Assembly: GCA_019671005.1 (NCBI GenBank)
Contig: CM033728.1
Coordinates: 24,007,099-24,071,098 of the forward strand
Reading direction: 5' to 3'
DNA from: Hibiscus mutabilis
Lineage: Eukaryota > Streptophyta > Magnoliopsida > Malvales > Malvaceae
DNA length: 64,000 nt
The notes beneath the pieces are model-generated. The model was not told where the DNA came from. It saw nothing but the letters and a program-made list of their open reading frames with translations, and ran no database searches. Numbering within the stretch: the stretch's first letter is position 1; each line of letters begins with the position of its first letter. The translations under genes were made by a program, and so were the position numbers. This document shows, in pieces, positions 12,592 through 23,748 of the stretch.

Positions 12592-12655
12592 AACATGATG
12601 GAACCTTCCAGTAGGTCACCCATCCTTGTGCTACTCTGGGCTGAGCACGCTTAAC
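12592..12655 (-). pseudogene. 5S rRNA-like fragment inside M LTR
   Basis: The minus strand starts GTTAAGCGTGCTC, continues to a stretch matching GAGTAGCACAAGG, and has GATGGGTGACC followed by a diverged CTGGAAG segment. These match the second half of plant 5S rRNA, about residues 53-115, which holds the internal Pol III promoter (A box, intermediate element, C box). It lies in the sense direction of the LTR, about 260 bp after its start. The first half of the 5S gene and a T-run terminator are absent, so this is not a working 5S gene. 5S-derived LTR segments are known from Cassandra TRIM elements, but the rest of this LTR is chromovirus-like. Confidence 0.8.
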
Positions 12656-12912
12656 AATTTTTATTTGATCCAAAATACGATTGCCAAATTTTTGAACTTT
12701 ATCGCTTTATAGCCATTAAAATAAAATTCGTACAAAAAATCTGGGTAACATGGAGATGTCACTCTTAGGGGTGAACTATTCATTTATGGGGTTAGATTAC
12801 ATAACTTTTAAAAATTACACTTTGGTCCCTAAACTTTTCCAAAGTCTATACTTTAAACCCTAAACTTTCAAAAATTACATTTTGATCACTAGTCAAAATT
12901 TGGGATATTACA

Positions 12913-12932
12913 ATTCTCCCTCTCTTAAGAAA
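12913..12932 (-). promoter_or_regulatory. M polypurine tract (right interior)
   Basis: The minus strand reads TCTTAAGAGAGGGAGAAT just before the LTR start, preceded by a GAGGATGAATTTT phrase typical of chromovirus 3' ends. Confidence 0.75.
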
Positions 12933-14814
12933 ATTCATCCTCGAATTTTCAATGTTTACCCATTTCAAACAATTTTGGGTATTACTCCTGCATTCTCTTT
13001 TCAGTTTCCTATGTGACTTCTTCCACTTTATGATTTCTCCAAAGGGCTTTAACCAGTGGAATTTTCTTGTTCCTTAACTCTTTGACTTCATATGCCAAGA
13101 TTTTCGCTAATCGTTGCTCATATCTGGAAGTAACGCAGTTGATAAACCACTATTTCAACTCCTTTTAGAATCTTGTATGGCCCAATAATTCTAGGACTAA
13201 GCTTTTTTTTTTAGTAAAACGTAACACCTTCTTCCAAGGTGAAACCTTTAGAAACACTTTGTCCTCAGCTTCGTACTTAATATCCTTCTTTTCTTGTCTG
13301 CATAAGCCTTTTTGTCGATCCGCGGTAGCCCTGAGATTATATTAAATAATTATTACTTTATCCTCTATTTCTCATGTCAAATCAATCCCTCCAACTTTTG
13401 GGTCATACCAAATATTTCGACCCTGTAGCTGAAACCAATAATGAAGTGTTCAACATATTCTTCCATACAGTATTTCAAATGGTGTCATCTTAATATTTGT
13501 TTGATAACTATTGTTACTGGTAATCCTATTACAAATTCCATTCTCACTCGTTCTCACTTCCATTGGGAAATAGAAATAGGCTTAATCGATCCCGAAGGTA
13601 CTTGATGTTTGGCTTTTACTTGTTAGCATGTCAAGAAGTTTGTCATAAATTCCGAAATTATCCATTCTCATTCCTGGCCACCAATACCGAGTCTTTAGAT
13701 CTTAATACATTTTGCTAATTCCAGAGTACATAGTTAATGGACTATGACAACTTTAGTCAAAGCTTCTTTCTTCAAATCAGCATTATGAGGAAAGTAAACT
13801 TTTTCTTGATAATATAAGCAACCATTTGACTTAATTTCATAGTCCTGTGTTTCTCTTGTTTCAACTTACTTCTTTTATTTTCTCTTCTTTTTATGAGTTT
13901 TGAGCTGCCTTGATGCATAGGCTACTACATTGATCTTCTCGAAATGATAATCTATAACTACATTGTAGTCTCTTAGGAACTCAACCTATCTTTGTTGCCA
14001 TAGGTTCAATTCTTTTTGCATAATTAGTTGCTTTAAACCTTTGTGATCCATATAAATATAGCACTTTTCACCATATAAATAATATCATCAGATCTTTAAA
14101 ACCATAATTACAACCATCGTCTTTAAATCATGTGTCGGGTAATTTCTTTCATGGGTCTTAAGTTGGTTCATAACATAATCTACTATACGATCCTCTTGCA
14201 TTAATACACATCTCAAACCACAATGAGATGAATTACTATATAAAATATATTCTTTTTCATGATCTAGCTATATTAGAACTGAAAATTTTGTCAAAGCTTT
14301 CTTTAACTTGTCAAGACTGTCTTGACATTTTTCAATCCATTCAATCGGGACTTCCTTTCGTAATAACTTGTACCATTTTAGGACTAACTCATATTCCTTC
14401 TATTAATATTACATGTCCAAGAAATATAACTTCTATTAACCAAAATTCACACCTGGAGAATTTGGCATATAACTGCTTGTCTCTCAATATTTGTAGTACT
14501 ATTTAGATATGATAATCATGATCAACTTTTATCTTTGAATATACCAAAATATCATCTATGAAAACTACTACAATTTGGTCTAAATAGAGTTGAAACATCA
14601 TATTCAATCAAATCTATAAATGCAACAGGCGCATTTGTAAATTCGAATGACATTACTATAAATTCGTAGTATCCATAACGAGTTCTAAATAATATCTTAG
14701 GAATATCTTCTTCTTGAACCTTTAACTAATAATAGCCCGATCGAAGATCGATCTTTAAAAATACTGTAGTACCCCTAAGTTGATCAAACAAATCTTAAAT
14801 TCTCAATAACAAGT
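12933..14814 (-). pseudogene. M right interior: RT, integrase pieces, chromodomain
   Basis: Colinear copy of the left interior from the polypurine tract to the first part of RT. It keeps the complete chromodomain end that A1 interrupts in the left copy (VKALWRNHKVEE-like at about 13010-13090), the same GLPVT-to-NNSYQ junction with the integrase core missing (about 13510-13535), the CLTC zinc-finger residues, and the VVVFIDDILVYS RT motif near 14540-14585. It stops abruptly at 14814 within RT, where A3 sequence begins. Many stops; non-functional. Because the deletion is shared, the two interiors derive from one already defective element. Confidence 0.75.
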
Positions 14815-14939
14815 ATTTAATACAAGTTGGGTATGTGGATCGTCGTGTGATCTCATGAGGTGGGATTATCCGCATTTGATATATAAAGTGTAAGCTCATG
14901 TGCTTATTGTTATTGATGCTTGTGAGAATTGTGGTTTGA

Positions 14940-15975
14940 ACGATCGTCTCGTAGGTGATAGTAGTGCAAATGCAGGGGGCTGGTTCTTCCGGTGAGACGG
15001 TTGTTGCGGGAAGGATGTTTGAAAATCCCCTTTTGTGGTTTAAATTTTGAGGTTGCGGTTGATTTGTTGGAGTTCATGCTCCACGGTTTTTTGATGCAAT
15101 TCTGGTATGGATTAGTGGCTGGAATAGGGAGCTGTGGTTGGTTTTCTATTCTAGCAAGTTGCCTTGAAACTTGCTGATGATTACGAGGTGGTAATCACGG
15201 GCGAGAATGTTAAATTCTTGTTAATGTTGTTTTGGCGTTGGAGGCGAGTCGTTTGGTGGATTTTGGTTGCAAGATATTCCTAGCCCATATTGTGAATCTA
15301 GGGTCAAAGGAAGAACGTGCTCAGGGTATTCGTATGGTATGTGAGTTCCTGGGTGTTTTCACCATTGGATTGAGAGGTCGAGTTTGACGTTGAGTTGTAT
15401 GAAAATGCAACTCAAGTGCCTATTGCTCCATGTGCATGGCTCGAGGGGGTTGCTTGACCAAGTGTTTATTAAGCTTAGTGTTTTTGACGAGGGATTGTGC
15501 CGGTGTTGTTGTGAAAAAAGGATGACACGGTGCAGATGTGCATTGGTTTTTGGTGGCTAAACAAGTTGATGTTCTGTTGATCAGTTTAGGGATGCTTCAG
15601 TGGTTTGTAAGATTGGTTTGAGGTTTTGGTGTTATCTGTTGAAGGTAAAGGATGTGTTTGTGTTTAGATTTGGCTTCTGTAAAGGGGTGCGACAATATGC
15701 ATTTTTGGTTATGCCGTTTGGGTTGACCAATGTATGGGTTGCGTTCATAGTTATGATGAGTTGGGTAGTCCATGAGTTTTTGGGTTAGTTGGTTGGTGTG
15801 CTTATTGATGATCTTTTCGTGTACAGAAGCACCAAGGGGGCTTTGATAGTTATGTATGGATGGTTAGTAGATTCTTGGGGAGAACTGAATGTTGCTCTTG
15901 GTTGGGAAGCACGAGTTTTGGGTATGTTGCTAAGAATTATGGTTCTAAGAATGTTATTAGTAAGTGTGAACAGAT
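14940..15975 (+). pseudogene. A3 protease and RT remnants
   Basis: Scattered matches to the better copies: SSGETVVAGR (compare SFGETVVVRR in E), GENVKFL-like and VNVVLALEA segments of protease, MVCEFLGVF near 15340, then RT with the strand before the active site (YAFLVMPFGLTNV at about 15700-15735) and LIDDLFVYRS at about 15805-15830, where the Asp pair of the active site is kept. Frames change repeatedly. RT breaks off at SKCE near 15970. No complete domain remains. Confidence 0.7.
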
Positions 15976-16140
15976 AAACATGCACAATGAAAAAACACTT
16001 ATATGTATATGTAAATATGTCAGTATATGCATACACTTGGGCATGACATTAGAGGTTTTGCATACATATACATAGATATCTATGAGGGCATATAAGTAAT
16101 CATGGATACATATGTTCACACTTAAAGATGACTACTTGGA
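15976..16140. other. AT-rich segment interrupting A3 RT
   Basis: About 160 bp rich in ATGTATATG and CATACATATACATAG phrases replace the expected RT sequence after SKCE. It encodes nothing recognisable. It may be a small insertion or a locally expanded low-complexity stretch; no terminal repeats or target duplication could be defined. Confidence 0.5.
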
Positions 16141-17982
16141 AATCAATGGGGCGATGGTATAAGTAAGGTAGCGTATGAAGGTGGTTTTGGTGATATGGTT
16201 CTTGGGAGTTTGGCTTGTGCTAGTTTTTGAGAGGCCAAAGTTAGAATTGGCAGTTTGTGGGCTTTTTAGATCCAGTTCTTAGCATCGAGGTTTGTTGAGA
16301 TTGTAGTATTGCAAGTGAAGTTATGGCTTATTCATCTAGATAGTTAAAGGTGCACGAGTACTTTTGTCCTACGCATGATGTGAAGCTTACCGCGATGGTG
16401 GTTGTTTAAATGGTTTAGAGACACTAGCTCTATGATGAGAAGTATGTCGTGTATACGGATCATGTGTGGTTAGAAAAAAATGGATGAATGATGATTTGAG
16501 TTTTTGACATCTTGGATGGTTGGAGTTGTTTATGCGGTTGGGTATGATGCGTGATGGAGGTTTGATGCCGAGTTGCAGGTGATGTCATCCCGGTCGTAGT
16601 TGATTAGAGGAAGGCAATTGTGTGATGATGCTTTAGTACCGCATGTCCAGGTTATGAGGGAAGGAAATCTGTTGGATTTTCACGTTAATGTTGCTAGGGT
16701 GTTGTGTTTTAAAGATCGGAAAGTGGTGTCTCTTGATGTTGAGTTGAGGTGTATCAAGGTTTTCTGTCAGCGATTGATGTTGGGTTTGAAAAGAGATTGA
16801 TGTTGGGTTGGTCTAAAGGAAGATATGGTCGATTTTGTTGTTTGATGCATGGTATGTCAGCGAGTGGAAGCTGAGTGTCGGTTTTCTTTTGGATTGTTGC
16901 AACCGTTGAGGATACCGAAATGGAGGTGGGAAAGAATCACCATGGATTTTGTGTCTAAGTTACCTTTGATGCCGACCAGAAAGGATTCTATTTGGGTGGT
17001 TCTTGATTGAGTTGCGAAGTGTTCACAACTTTGTGGCGATATTTGTGATATATGTTTTGGAATAAGTGGCAGATTTGTATTTTGCCGGGTTAGTGTGTTT
17101 GCACTATAGTTTTGGACAGAGATCTGTGGGTTATAGCGAGGTTCTGGGGGTTGTTGCTTGAGCTTGAGTGTATGCACTTCATATCTTTCCCAGTTGGATG
17201 GCGGGTTAGAGCATGGAATTCAGGTTTTGAAAGATAAGTTGGGTTGTGTACATTGAGTTCCAGGGAAAGTGTGAAAATCAAATGCCTTTGGTAGAGTTTG
17301 CTTTAATGGCAGTTATCAGGCAAGTATGCAGGTGACACCGTACGAGCCGTTGTGTGGTTGGAGGTGCCATAAACCCGTGTGTTAGACTGAAATTAGGGAA
17401 AAGTACGTTCCCATGTCTAATGTGTTGAAAGGCACCAATGAGAAGGTGAAGTTGATATGTGATCTTGAAAGCGGCTTCGGATGGTCAAAAATTTTACGCA
17501 GATTCGAGGCGTAGTGTTATAATGTGTATTGTTGATGATCAGATGATCATGTTGGTGTCGCCTTGGAAGAAGGTGACGTGTTTTGGGCAGAAAGGAAGGC
17601 TTAGCGAGGTTTTATGGACTATACGAGATTGTTAAGAGTGTGGGTCCTGTTGCTTTTTGTTTGAGGTTATCTCCTGTGTTGGAGGGGTTCCATGATGTGT
17701 TTCATATGATGATGTTGCGAAGGTATCAGTTGGATTCCTCGCATGTTGTGCCGGGGAAGGCATTGAGTTGATATTGGATTTATCTTATGATAAGGATTCG
17801 GTAGAGATCATGATGCCAGAGTAGGGCTCTACATGGTAAGATGGTTGGGCTTGTTAAGGTGTGTGGAGACACCGTAATGTTAGAAGTCACAAGTGAATGT
17901 AAGTCGGGGATGTTGGAGCATTTTTTGCTTTTGTTTCCTTCGGGTAAATTTTGGGGAAAAAATTTCTTAAGTGGGGGAGAGT
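16141..17982 (+). pseudogene. A3 RNase H, integrase and chromodomain remnants
   Basis: After a poorly matching start, RNase H traces appear at about 16310-16470 (LKVHEYFCPTHD, DEKYVVYTDH). The integrase amino-terminal region follows at 16600 (LVPHVQVM, DFHVNVA), then CMVCQRVEAE-like zinc-finger residues near 16850 and the core start MDFVSKLPLMPTRKDS near 16940. The VTPYEPLCG and GPVAFCLRL blocks lie at about 17335 and 17645. A chromodomain remnant precedes the GGGGGAGAGT polypurine tract at 17973. Every domain is broken by frame changes. Confidence 0.75.
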
Positions 17983-19677
17983 TGTAACGCCCCGCTTTTG
18001 GGCCTAGCGGTTTTGAGGCTTATTAGACGGTCCGGTGGACTGGGTTAGAGATTAGAGTCAGATTCGGGACCGTATATTTTTTGGTAAGATAAAAATATGG
18101 AAAATTTGTTAAAAATCGTCTTTTAATATATGATTAATATTGATGAAATCAATTTTGGAAAATAAGGTTTGGAGGTGTGACATTTTGGCTAGTGACCAAA
18201 ATGCAATTTTTGTAAATTGGTTTTAAAGGTGACTAAAATGAAAAAGGATCAAATTCTTAGAATCCTTAAGGAGCTATTTTAACAAGTTTTTGCCGGTGAT
18301 TTATCCCTTCAATTAAATCATTTTAACATGTGTTTTAAAGGATAATTAAAAGAGATTTTAGATATTAAAGTTAGTTATTCGGTTATAATGAAAATTGACG
18401 TAGCTTTTCTCTCAACTTTTCTCTCCGCTTCTTTTCTTCCAAACACTCCAGTTTTCATCAAAAACCAGAGGTGAGAGATCATTTTACTTCGATTCTTGAT
18501 CCACAATTGATTATTTAACTTTGATTTACAAAACCTCGCTGAAATCTTGTGTTTTCCTATCTTTAAAAAAGCCAATTGAGGAAGAAATCATACAATAGGG
18601 GTAAGGTCCATGATCTCGTCTATTGAATGGTTATTTATTGATATTCCCAAGTGTTTGATCCTTGATTTATAGTTTATAATTTGATTTTGTGTTTTTATAT
18701 TGAATTAATTGATTTAATTGGGTGAAATTGATGAAAAAGAGAAAGTTTCGAATTGGATCTGTTTTCCAGTGTTGAGGATTGATTTTAAACATATTTTGGA
18801 TGTATTATAATATTGTTAAGTTGATTTTAACAATGGAATCCCGAAACTCTTGAATCACTAATTATTTAGGTTGTTAGATTGCTGTTTTTGTGAAGTTGTG
18901 GTGGCTGTTTGGTTGCTGGAAGTGTTAGGATGGAATAATCATGTTTTTAAGTGTTAATTGATATTGAAGGTATCTATTGTTTTATTATGGCTGGGTTGTG
19001 TTTGGAAGGGATTAGATGATGTTTTCGGTTGTTGTGGTTGGGTAATTGTGAGGAGATTACGGAAGTCCGTGTGGTTTTGTTGTAGCAGTGTTTTGAATGC
19101 ACTGAGATGCATTAATCCTCTGTTGCAATGTGGTTAAAATAGGGGAGATGGATCCGGAAGTGATCGGTGAAGCTTTGGAGGCTTAGGACACTTGTTTTCG
19201 CGTTGGCGAATTGAGGTTTTGCGTATCGGTGAGTGAGAACGTGGATTCTAGCATTGGAATGTTTTAGAAATGGTTTATGGGAGTTTAAACTTAGCTTGAT
19301 ACACTGGTTAAAACTTGAAAGTAAGTAATAGTGGATTTTCTCTCTCGGTCGTCCTAGTGTTAAATGGTTTTATGCACTTGTTTTGATTTACATGTTACCT
19401 ACTGTTTGAGCATGATTTAAAGTATTTGATATACTATTTTTAAGCATGAAATGCTGAAGGATGCACATGGTAAGTGAACCTTGTAAGTATATGGCTTATA
19501 CTTGTGTTTTAAAGCATGGTTCTTGCATTGGAAAAATAGTTTGGCTAATGCTTGTTAAAAATAGTGAGGTAAATGTTAAATGGTTAATTCTATTGGCAAG
19601 TGATGTGGTTTTAAAATTTTTATCGGATATAGTTGGCCGGCCATAGGTTTGATAATGCACTATAATAAGTCACCTTG

Positions 19678-19905
19678 GATGTTGAGGGGTTTTATACGGT
19701 GTACCAAATACTCCGTCCAAGTACCCTAACAGTTGAGGGGTTATATGGTACCGTAAACACCCGTTAGTGGATTATACATCTACTGATGAGTGGTGTTGAG
19801 GGGTTTATGTGGTGTACCGAATACTCCACCATGAGTGTCACAATGATGGAGGGGTTTATGTGTATCGAAAAATCCCGTGTGTGAACCTTATGTTGCTGGT
19901 GAGAA
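19678..19905 (+). repeat. GTTGAGGGGTTT tandem units in A3 LTR
   Basis: Imperfect units with GGTGTACCGAATACTCC-like tails, repeated about four times, in the same slot as the A1 units at 3790-3960. Confidence 0.65.
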
Positions 19906-20046
19906 TGTATGAAGTGTTGGTAAACACTTGTTGAATCCGTGTATTCGATGAACTCTTTTGGACTTAGTTAATGATCACTTGTGAGCCAATATAATTGTTG
20001 ATGTATCATTGGAAAGTTATGTTGTATAATGTGATTTATACATGTT

Positions 20047-20245
20047 TACTCTTTAAGCTTTGCATATGGTTGTTATGCATGGGAAGGCTTAAATTGAGGT
20101 TTAGCAATGGAACTTGCTGTTGGTTAATGATAAATGTTGCATGAATACTCTTTAAGCTTTGCATATGGTTGTTATGCATGGGAAAGCTTAAATTGAGGTT
20201 TAGCAATGGAATTTGCTATTGGAAATGATACATGTTGCATATGGT
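20047..20245 (+). repeat. 99-bp tandem duplication in A3 LTR
   Basis: The stretch starting TACTCTTTAAGCTTTGCAT at 20047 recurs at 20146 with few changes; A1 has it once (about 4150). Confidence 0.85.
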
Positions 20246-20876
20246 TTAATATGTTGATTTTTAAAGATGAAGAGTGCATGGTTTTCAAGGCATGATGTTT
20301 CTATGGTAATGTTTAAATGTTGTTTAAAGAATGATCGAAATGAGATTTCAATGTGTTGCTGAGAAATGATTTTAAATGCATTGATGGTGTTTTGTTTTTG
20401 AGCATTCCTCACTAAGCCTAGTGTGCTTACGCTCTCCTTGTCCATCAATGCAGAGGATTAAAGTTTTGGAAGGCAGCGCGAAGCAAGGGATCTTGAAAGA
20501 CTTGGTAACCAAAGTATGTTTTTGGATTAGACTATAAGTAATAAGGGCATTGGGGGTTTTCGTTGTTATTTGGGTGATGTTTTGTTGAACTCCCTGTTTG
20601 AGCAAGTTTGTTTGGTTGCTCTTGAGTTGTAAATGACCTTTACGGTTTATTTTTGGTGATGGTATGAAGTTTGGTGTTTTGCTTGAATGGTTTTCTATGA
20701 AGCATGCCTATAGACTTACAATTGATGCAAGATGCCATGAATTGATGTTAAATATGTGATACTTTGCTGTGATTTGTTCTCTGATTATGTTGGATGTATG
20801 TTAGGAGCATGATAGGATGTTTTGGTATGGTTGAATGTATGATAAACCAGCTAAAAATGACATTACAGGCCCAGGC

Positions 20877-21212
20877 GTACCGATACGCAGGGGACCGTAT
20901 CGGTATAGCTAGGCAAAAACAAGCTTGACATTTTCATACGGGCTTGAGTGTATCAGTACGGCTAGGGAAAAATAAGCTCGGCATTTCGATACGGGCTTTA
21001 GTGTACCGGTACGGACTTACATTACTGGAATATGCATTTTTGGGACAAAACCCCTGTATCGAAACATTCGTGGCTGTATCGGTACGGGGGTTAAATGTTT
21101 TAAACTTGAACCTTTATTCCAACTAAGCATACCGGTACGGTACACGGCGTACCAAAATGAGGGTGAGTAGTTCTGAGCATCGTATCGATACAGTTGACCG
21201 TGTATCGATACG
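20877..21212 (+). repeat. GTACCGATAC cluster in A3 LTR
   Basis: Same arrangement and same preceding phrase (TTACAGGCCCAGGC) as other LTRs, with more diverged units such as GTATCGATAC and CATTTCGATACGG. Confidence 0.8.
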
Positions 21213-21642
21213 AAAAGCCGTTAATGCTGTTAATGTCATGGATTTGAAGTTTATGATTCTTACGTTTTAGTCCCTAAATGTTGTGGATGCAATTAGATGA
21301 GAATGGTGATCGTATTGAGCTGATTTTTGACATGTAAGCATTAAATATATTTAATTAAAGGTTGGTAACTTAAAATTTGGGAAAAGACCCTGTATACTGT
21401 CAAAATTGCAATTCAGTTCCTAAATTGCGTTTGTGACCAATTGGATATCGATTTAATGCCCGATTGAGATGAGTTCTCACCTGTGAACAGTATGTACAGG
21501 TAGGAAAGTAATAATGCATCTAGACAAGATAAAAGAAAAAAAAATAACGCATTTTAGGTTTCATCTTCTCAGTTTACTTCGGCAAACCAAATGTAGCTTG
21601 CTCGGTTCGGTCTTGTGTCTAGGCCGGGTCGAAGGGGTTACA

Positions 21643-22422
21643 ACAGTGTTCATCAAATTTTCACATTAAAACCCAATTTAATCACCATATTCATGTTTTA
21701 ATCATAATTCCACAACAAAAATCAGTTGTAAAGGATCAAAAACTTGGGAATTTCAATAAAGAACCTTTAATTAGAGGAGAGAAACGAAAATCACCTCTAA
21801 TTGTTGATTTCTCCATTAATTGGCAAAGATTGGATGAAAGCTTCAAGAAACCAAGTAGATTTTGTTGTAGGAATCAAAGAAATCAAGTAGGAAATCAAAA
21901 GAGATTGATTCGTGAAAATTTTAAGAGGAAATTGATAGTTTGGATGCTAAGAAAGTTGAGAGAAAAGTTGAGAGCAAAATTAGTTACGTGAGAAAATGAA
22001 TTATGTAATTAAAAATCCTTTCCTCAATTCTATTTAATTTTATTATTAAACCATTTAAAAACCATTTAAAAATAGCCTAAATTAAGGGGAAAATCTGATG
22101 AGAAAGTCTAGTTAATTAGCTCCTTAAAGATTCTACGTTTTGACCCTTTTCTAATTTAGTCACCCAAAACAGTTTTGAAAGCTTTACATTTTAGTCACCG
22201 AACCAAAATGTCCAAAGATCAGATTTGATTCCTTCAAATTGAATTTACAAAAATACTTAAAATATTAATTAAGTATTTTCTAGCATTTTTCCATATTTTA
22301 TTTTAGCCGAAATAAATTTATTAAGATTTAATTCCTGAAACTAACTCGAATTGCCTAATCAAGTTCTCTCGAACCGTCTAATTGATCCATCTAACATCTA
22401 GGCCCTATTTCAGGGCATTACG
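21643..22422 (-). repeat. Inverted LTR fragment: first 780 bp of an E-type LTR
   Basis: The minus strand starts near 22422 with GTAATGCCCTGAAA and runs colinear with the start of the E 3' LTR (33847-34632). It breaks off at 21643, directly against the end of the A3 LTR. The break corresponds, within a few bases, to the point where the 5' LTR of E begins at 26451. The first base of the expected TG terminus is changed. No coding content. Confidence 0.8.
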
Positions 22423-22782
22423 AAAGAAGCGCTTGTTAGACATTACTAAATTAGAGGAAATTCGACGCAACGCTTATGAAAATGCCTCTATTTACAAGGA
22501 CAAGAGCAATAGCTGGCATGATAAGATTATTTTGCACCAACAATTTGAAGATAGACAGTTGGTTTTCTATTCAATTCTAGACTAAAATTGCATCCAGGAA
22601 AATTGAGATCACGATGGTCTAGACCTTTTGAAGTTGTGGAAGTATTTCTACACGGTGCAGTCACAATCGAAGACTCAAAAGGAAGAACTCCATTCAAAGT
22701 CAATGGCCAAAGCCTCAAACTCTATTGTGGTGACTTTGATCCTGGAAATATTGAGACCTTTAAATTGGTCAAATTCTTTTGA
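22423..22782 (+). pseudogene. Athila-type integrase C-terminal fragment
   Basis: Two frames separated by one stop and a shift read LEEIRRNAYENASIYKDK, HPGKLRSRWSRPFEVVEVF and FKVNGQSLKLYCGDF. These blocks, ending in the VNGQ-LK-Y motif, are typical of the integrase C-terminus of Athila-group Ty3/Gypsy elements, which lack a chromodomain. The catalytic core is absent; the fragment starts at the junction with the inverted LTR piece. It belongs to a lineage different from the surrounding Tekay elements. Confidence 0.8.
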
Positions 22783-23748
22783 AATTCTCATTAATTTCTT
22801 TATTAGATTTAGATTTTATTTTCCTTGTTTTTCGTTTACTTTCTTTTATTTCTTTTTTGCAAAATAATATCTCTTTGTTTTGTCTCTTCTCTAACAACTT
22901 CTATGATTGCAGGAGAAGAAGGAAAAGAAGAGAAAACACTCCACGTCTAAGGAGAATAGCAAGAAGAAGGGGAAAGAAGAGAAGACGAGCAAGAAAAAGA
23001 AGAGACGCTCCACCTCATCCTCCCATGAGCCAGAGAATTGAGTTAGTTTAGTTTTTAGTTTTTGTAGGCATGCATTCCATGTAGTAACTTTATTTTATTT
23101 TCCTATATTGTCATTGCATTCACTTTACCATTGTAATAGCATATAGTTGTAATTGCATTGCATTTATCATTGTAGCTACATTTTGTTATTGCATTTTGTC
23201 ATTACATTATGCCATTGCATTCGTTATTTCCATTTTGTTTTCTTTTGCATTGGGACAATGCAACCTTTAAGTTTGGGGGTATACGCCTAGGAGTTGAAAT
23301 CCACACCCATTTCAAAAATTTCGAGAAATTTTTTTTCTATGCAATTGCAAGGTTTCCTTTGTTTTGAAAATTCTTTTGCTTACATTCAATGTGTAAATCT
23401 AGAATTGTTCTAATCTTTGATAAGTTTATTGGATATACTTGATGGATAATTGTATCTCTTAGTTATGCATTGATATATCTGTTGGTTTGATTAAAGGATA
23501 TCTTGCATCATTCCTTTTATTTTTGGATACCTTCTCCTATTGCAACATGTGTGTTATATATCTATAGTGGTATATCTTATTAAGTATAAATAAAGGCATT
23601 CCAATGTGAGTGCAATGAAATAAATAAAGTAGCTTCAAGGGGGAAAACTTCTCTGCACGCGTTAGAAAAATGAATCTGGCCAAAGGTTGTTGCTGCATGA
23701 GTGTGTGTCGTTACAATGAAGTGCTTCCTGGGGGTTCGTTGCACAACA
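22783..23748 (+). other. Athila 3' region with a Lys-rich short frame
   Basis: Non-conserved sequence after the Athila integrase. At 22912-23041 an open stretch following ATTGCAG encodes a Lys/Ser-rich peptide (EKKEKKRKHSTSKENS and similar) ending at TGA. The pyrimidine-rich run and ATTGCAG before it look like a 3' splice site. A T-rich stretch with CATTGCATTT phrases follows, and TTTAAGTTTGGGGGTAT at 23267 resembles an Athila-group polypurine tract. No LTR could be delimited before LTR F begins at 23749. Confidence 0.5.

Larger units (their letters stand above)
8603..12912 (-). repeat. LTR of M (4310 bp)
   Basis: On the minus strand it starts TGTAATATCCC at 12912, directly after the polypurine tract, and ends TGTTATA at 8603, directly before the primer site. 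It therefore serves as 3' LTR of one interior and 5' LTR of the other. It is AT-rich and non-coding, with phrases such as TTTGGTCCC repeated in several places. It contains an ATCATGTA-rich region, a 24-bp triplication, and a 5S rRNA-like segment about 260-320 bp from its start. The closing TA instead of CA is probably a mutation. Confidence 0.75.
5561..14814 (-). mobile_element. Minus-strand chromovirus M: interior, LTR, interior
   Basis: On the minus strand this block reads partial interior (14814-12913), one LTR (12912-8603), then interior again (8602-5561). The two interiors are colinear and closely similar over about 1.8 kb and share the same loss of the integrase core. This is the pattern left by unequal recombination between LTRs of tandem copies. 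A1 interrupts the left copy in the chromodomain, and A3 begins where the right copy stops. Chromodomain-like residues place it among chromoviruses; the lineage within them is uncertain. It is heavily decayed. Confidence 0.8.
14815..21642 (+). mobile_element. Tekay-type element A3, 5'-truncated
   Basis: It begins without LTR, primer site or gag, directly after the broken M interior, and contains decayed protease, RT, RNase H, integrase and chromodomain followed by a complete 3' LTR. Gene order and LTR match A1. It is more degraded than A1, E or A5, with frequent frame changes and a foreign-looking AT-rich stretch in RT. No target duplication can be tested because the 5' end is missing; the five bases after the LTR are ACAGT. 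Confidence 0.8.
17983..21642 (+). repeat. 3' LTR of A3 (3660 bp)
   Basis: Starts TGTAACGCCCCGC and ends GGGGTTACA. It is colinear with the A1 LTR, with GTTGAGGGGTTT tandem units at about 19678-19905, a 99-bp duplication at 20047-20245, the CTCACTAAGC..CTTACGCTC block near 20405, and the GTACCGATAC cluster at 20877-21212. Non-coding. Slightly longer than the A1 LTR mainly because of the duplication and the extra tandem units. Confidence 0.88.

Noticed and set aside
12592..12655. Functional 5S rRNA gene
   Set aside because: Only the second half is present, with several changes in the conserved core and no terminator; it lies inside an LTR.
22914..23051. Arg-rich peptide (RRRKRRENTPRLRR) resembling a nuclear-targeting or nucleic-acid-binding protein
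   Set aside because: It is the frame shifted from a Lys/Ser-rich stretch of an Athila remnant; purine-rich DNA gives basic residues in several frames.
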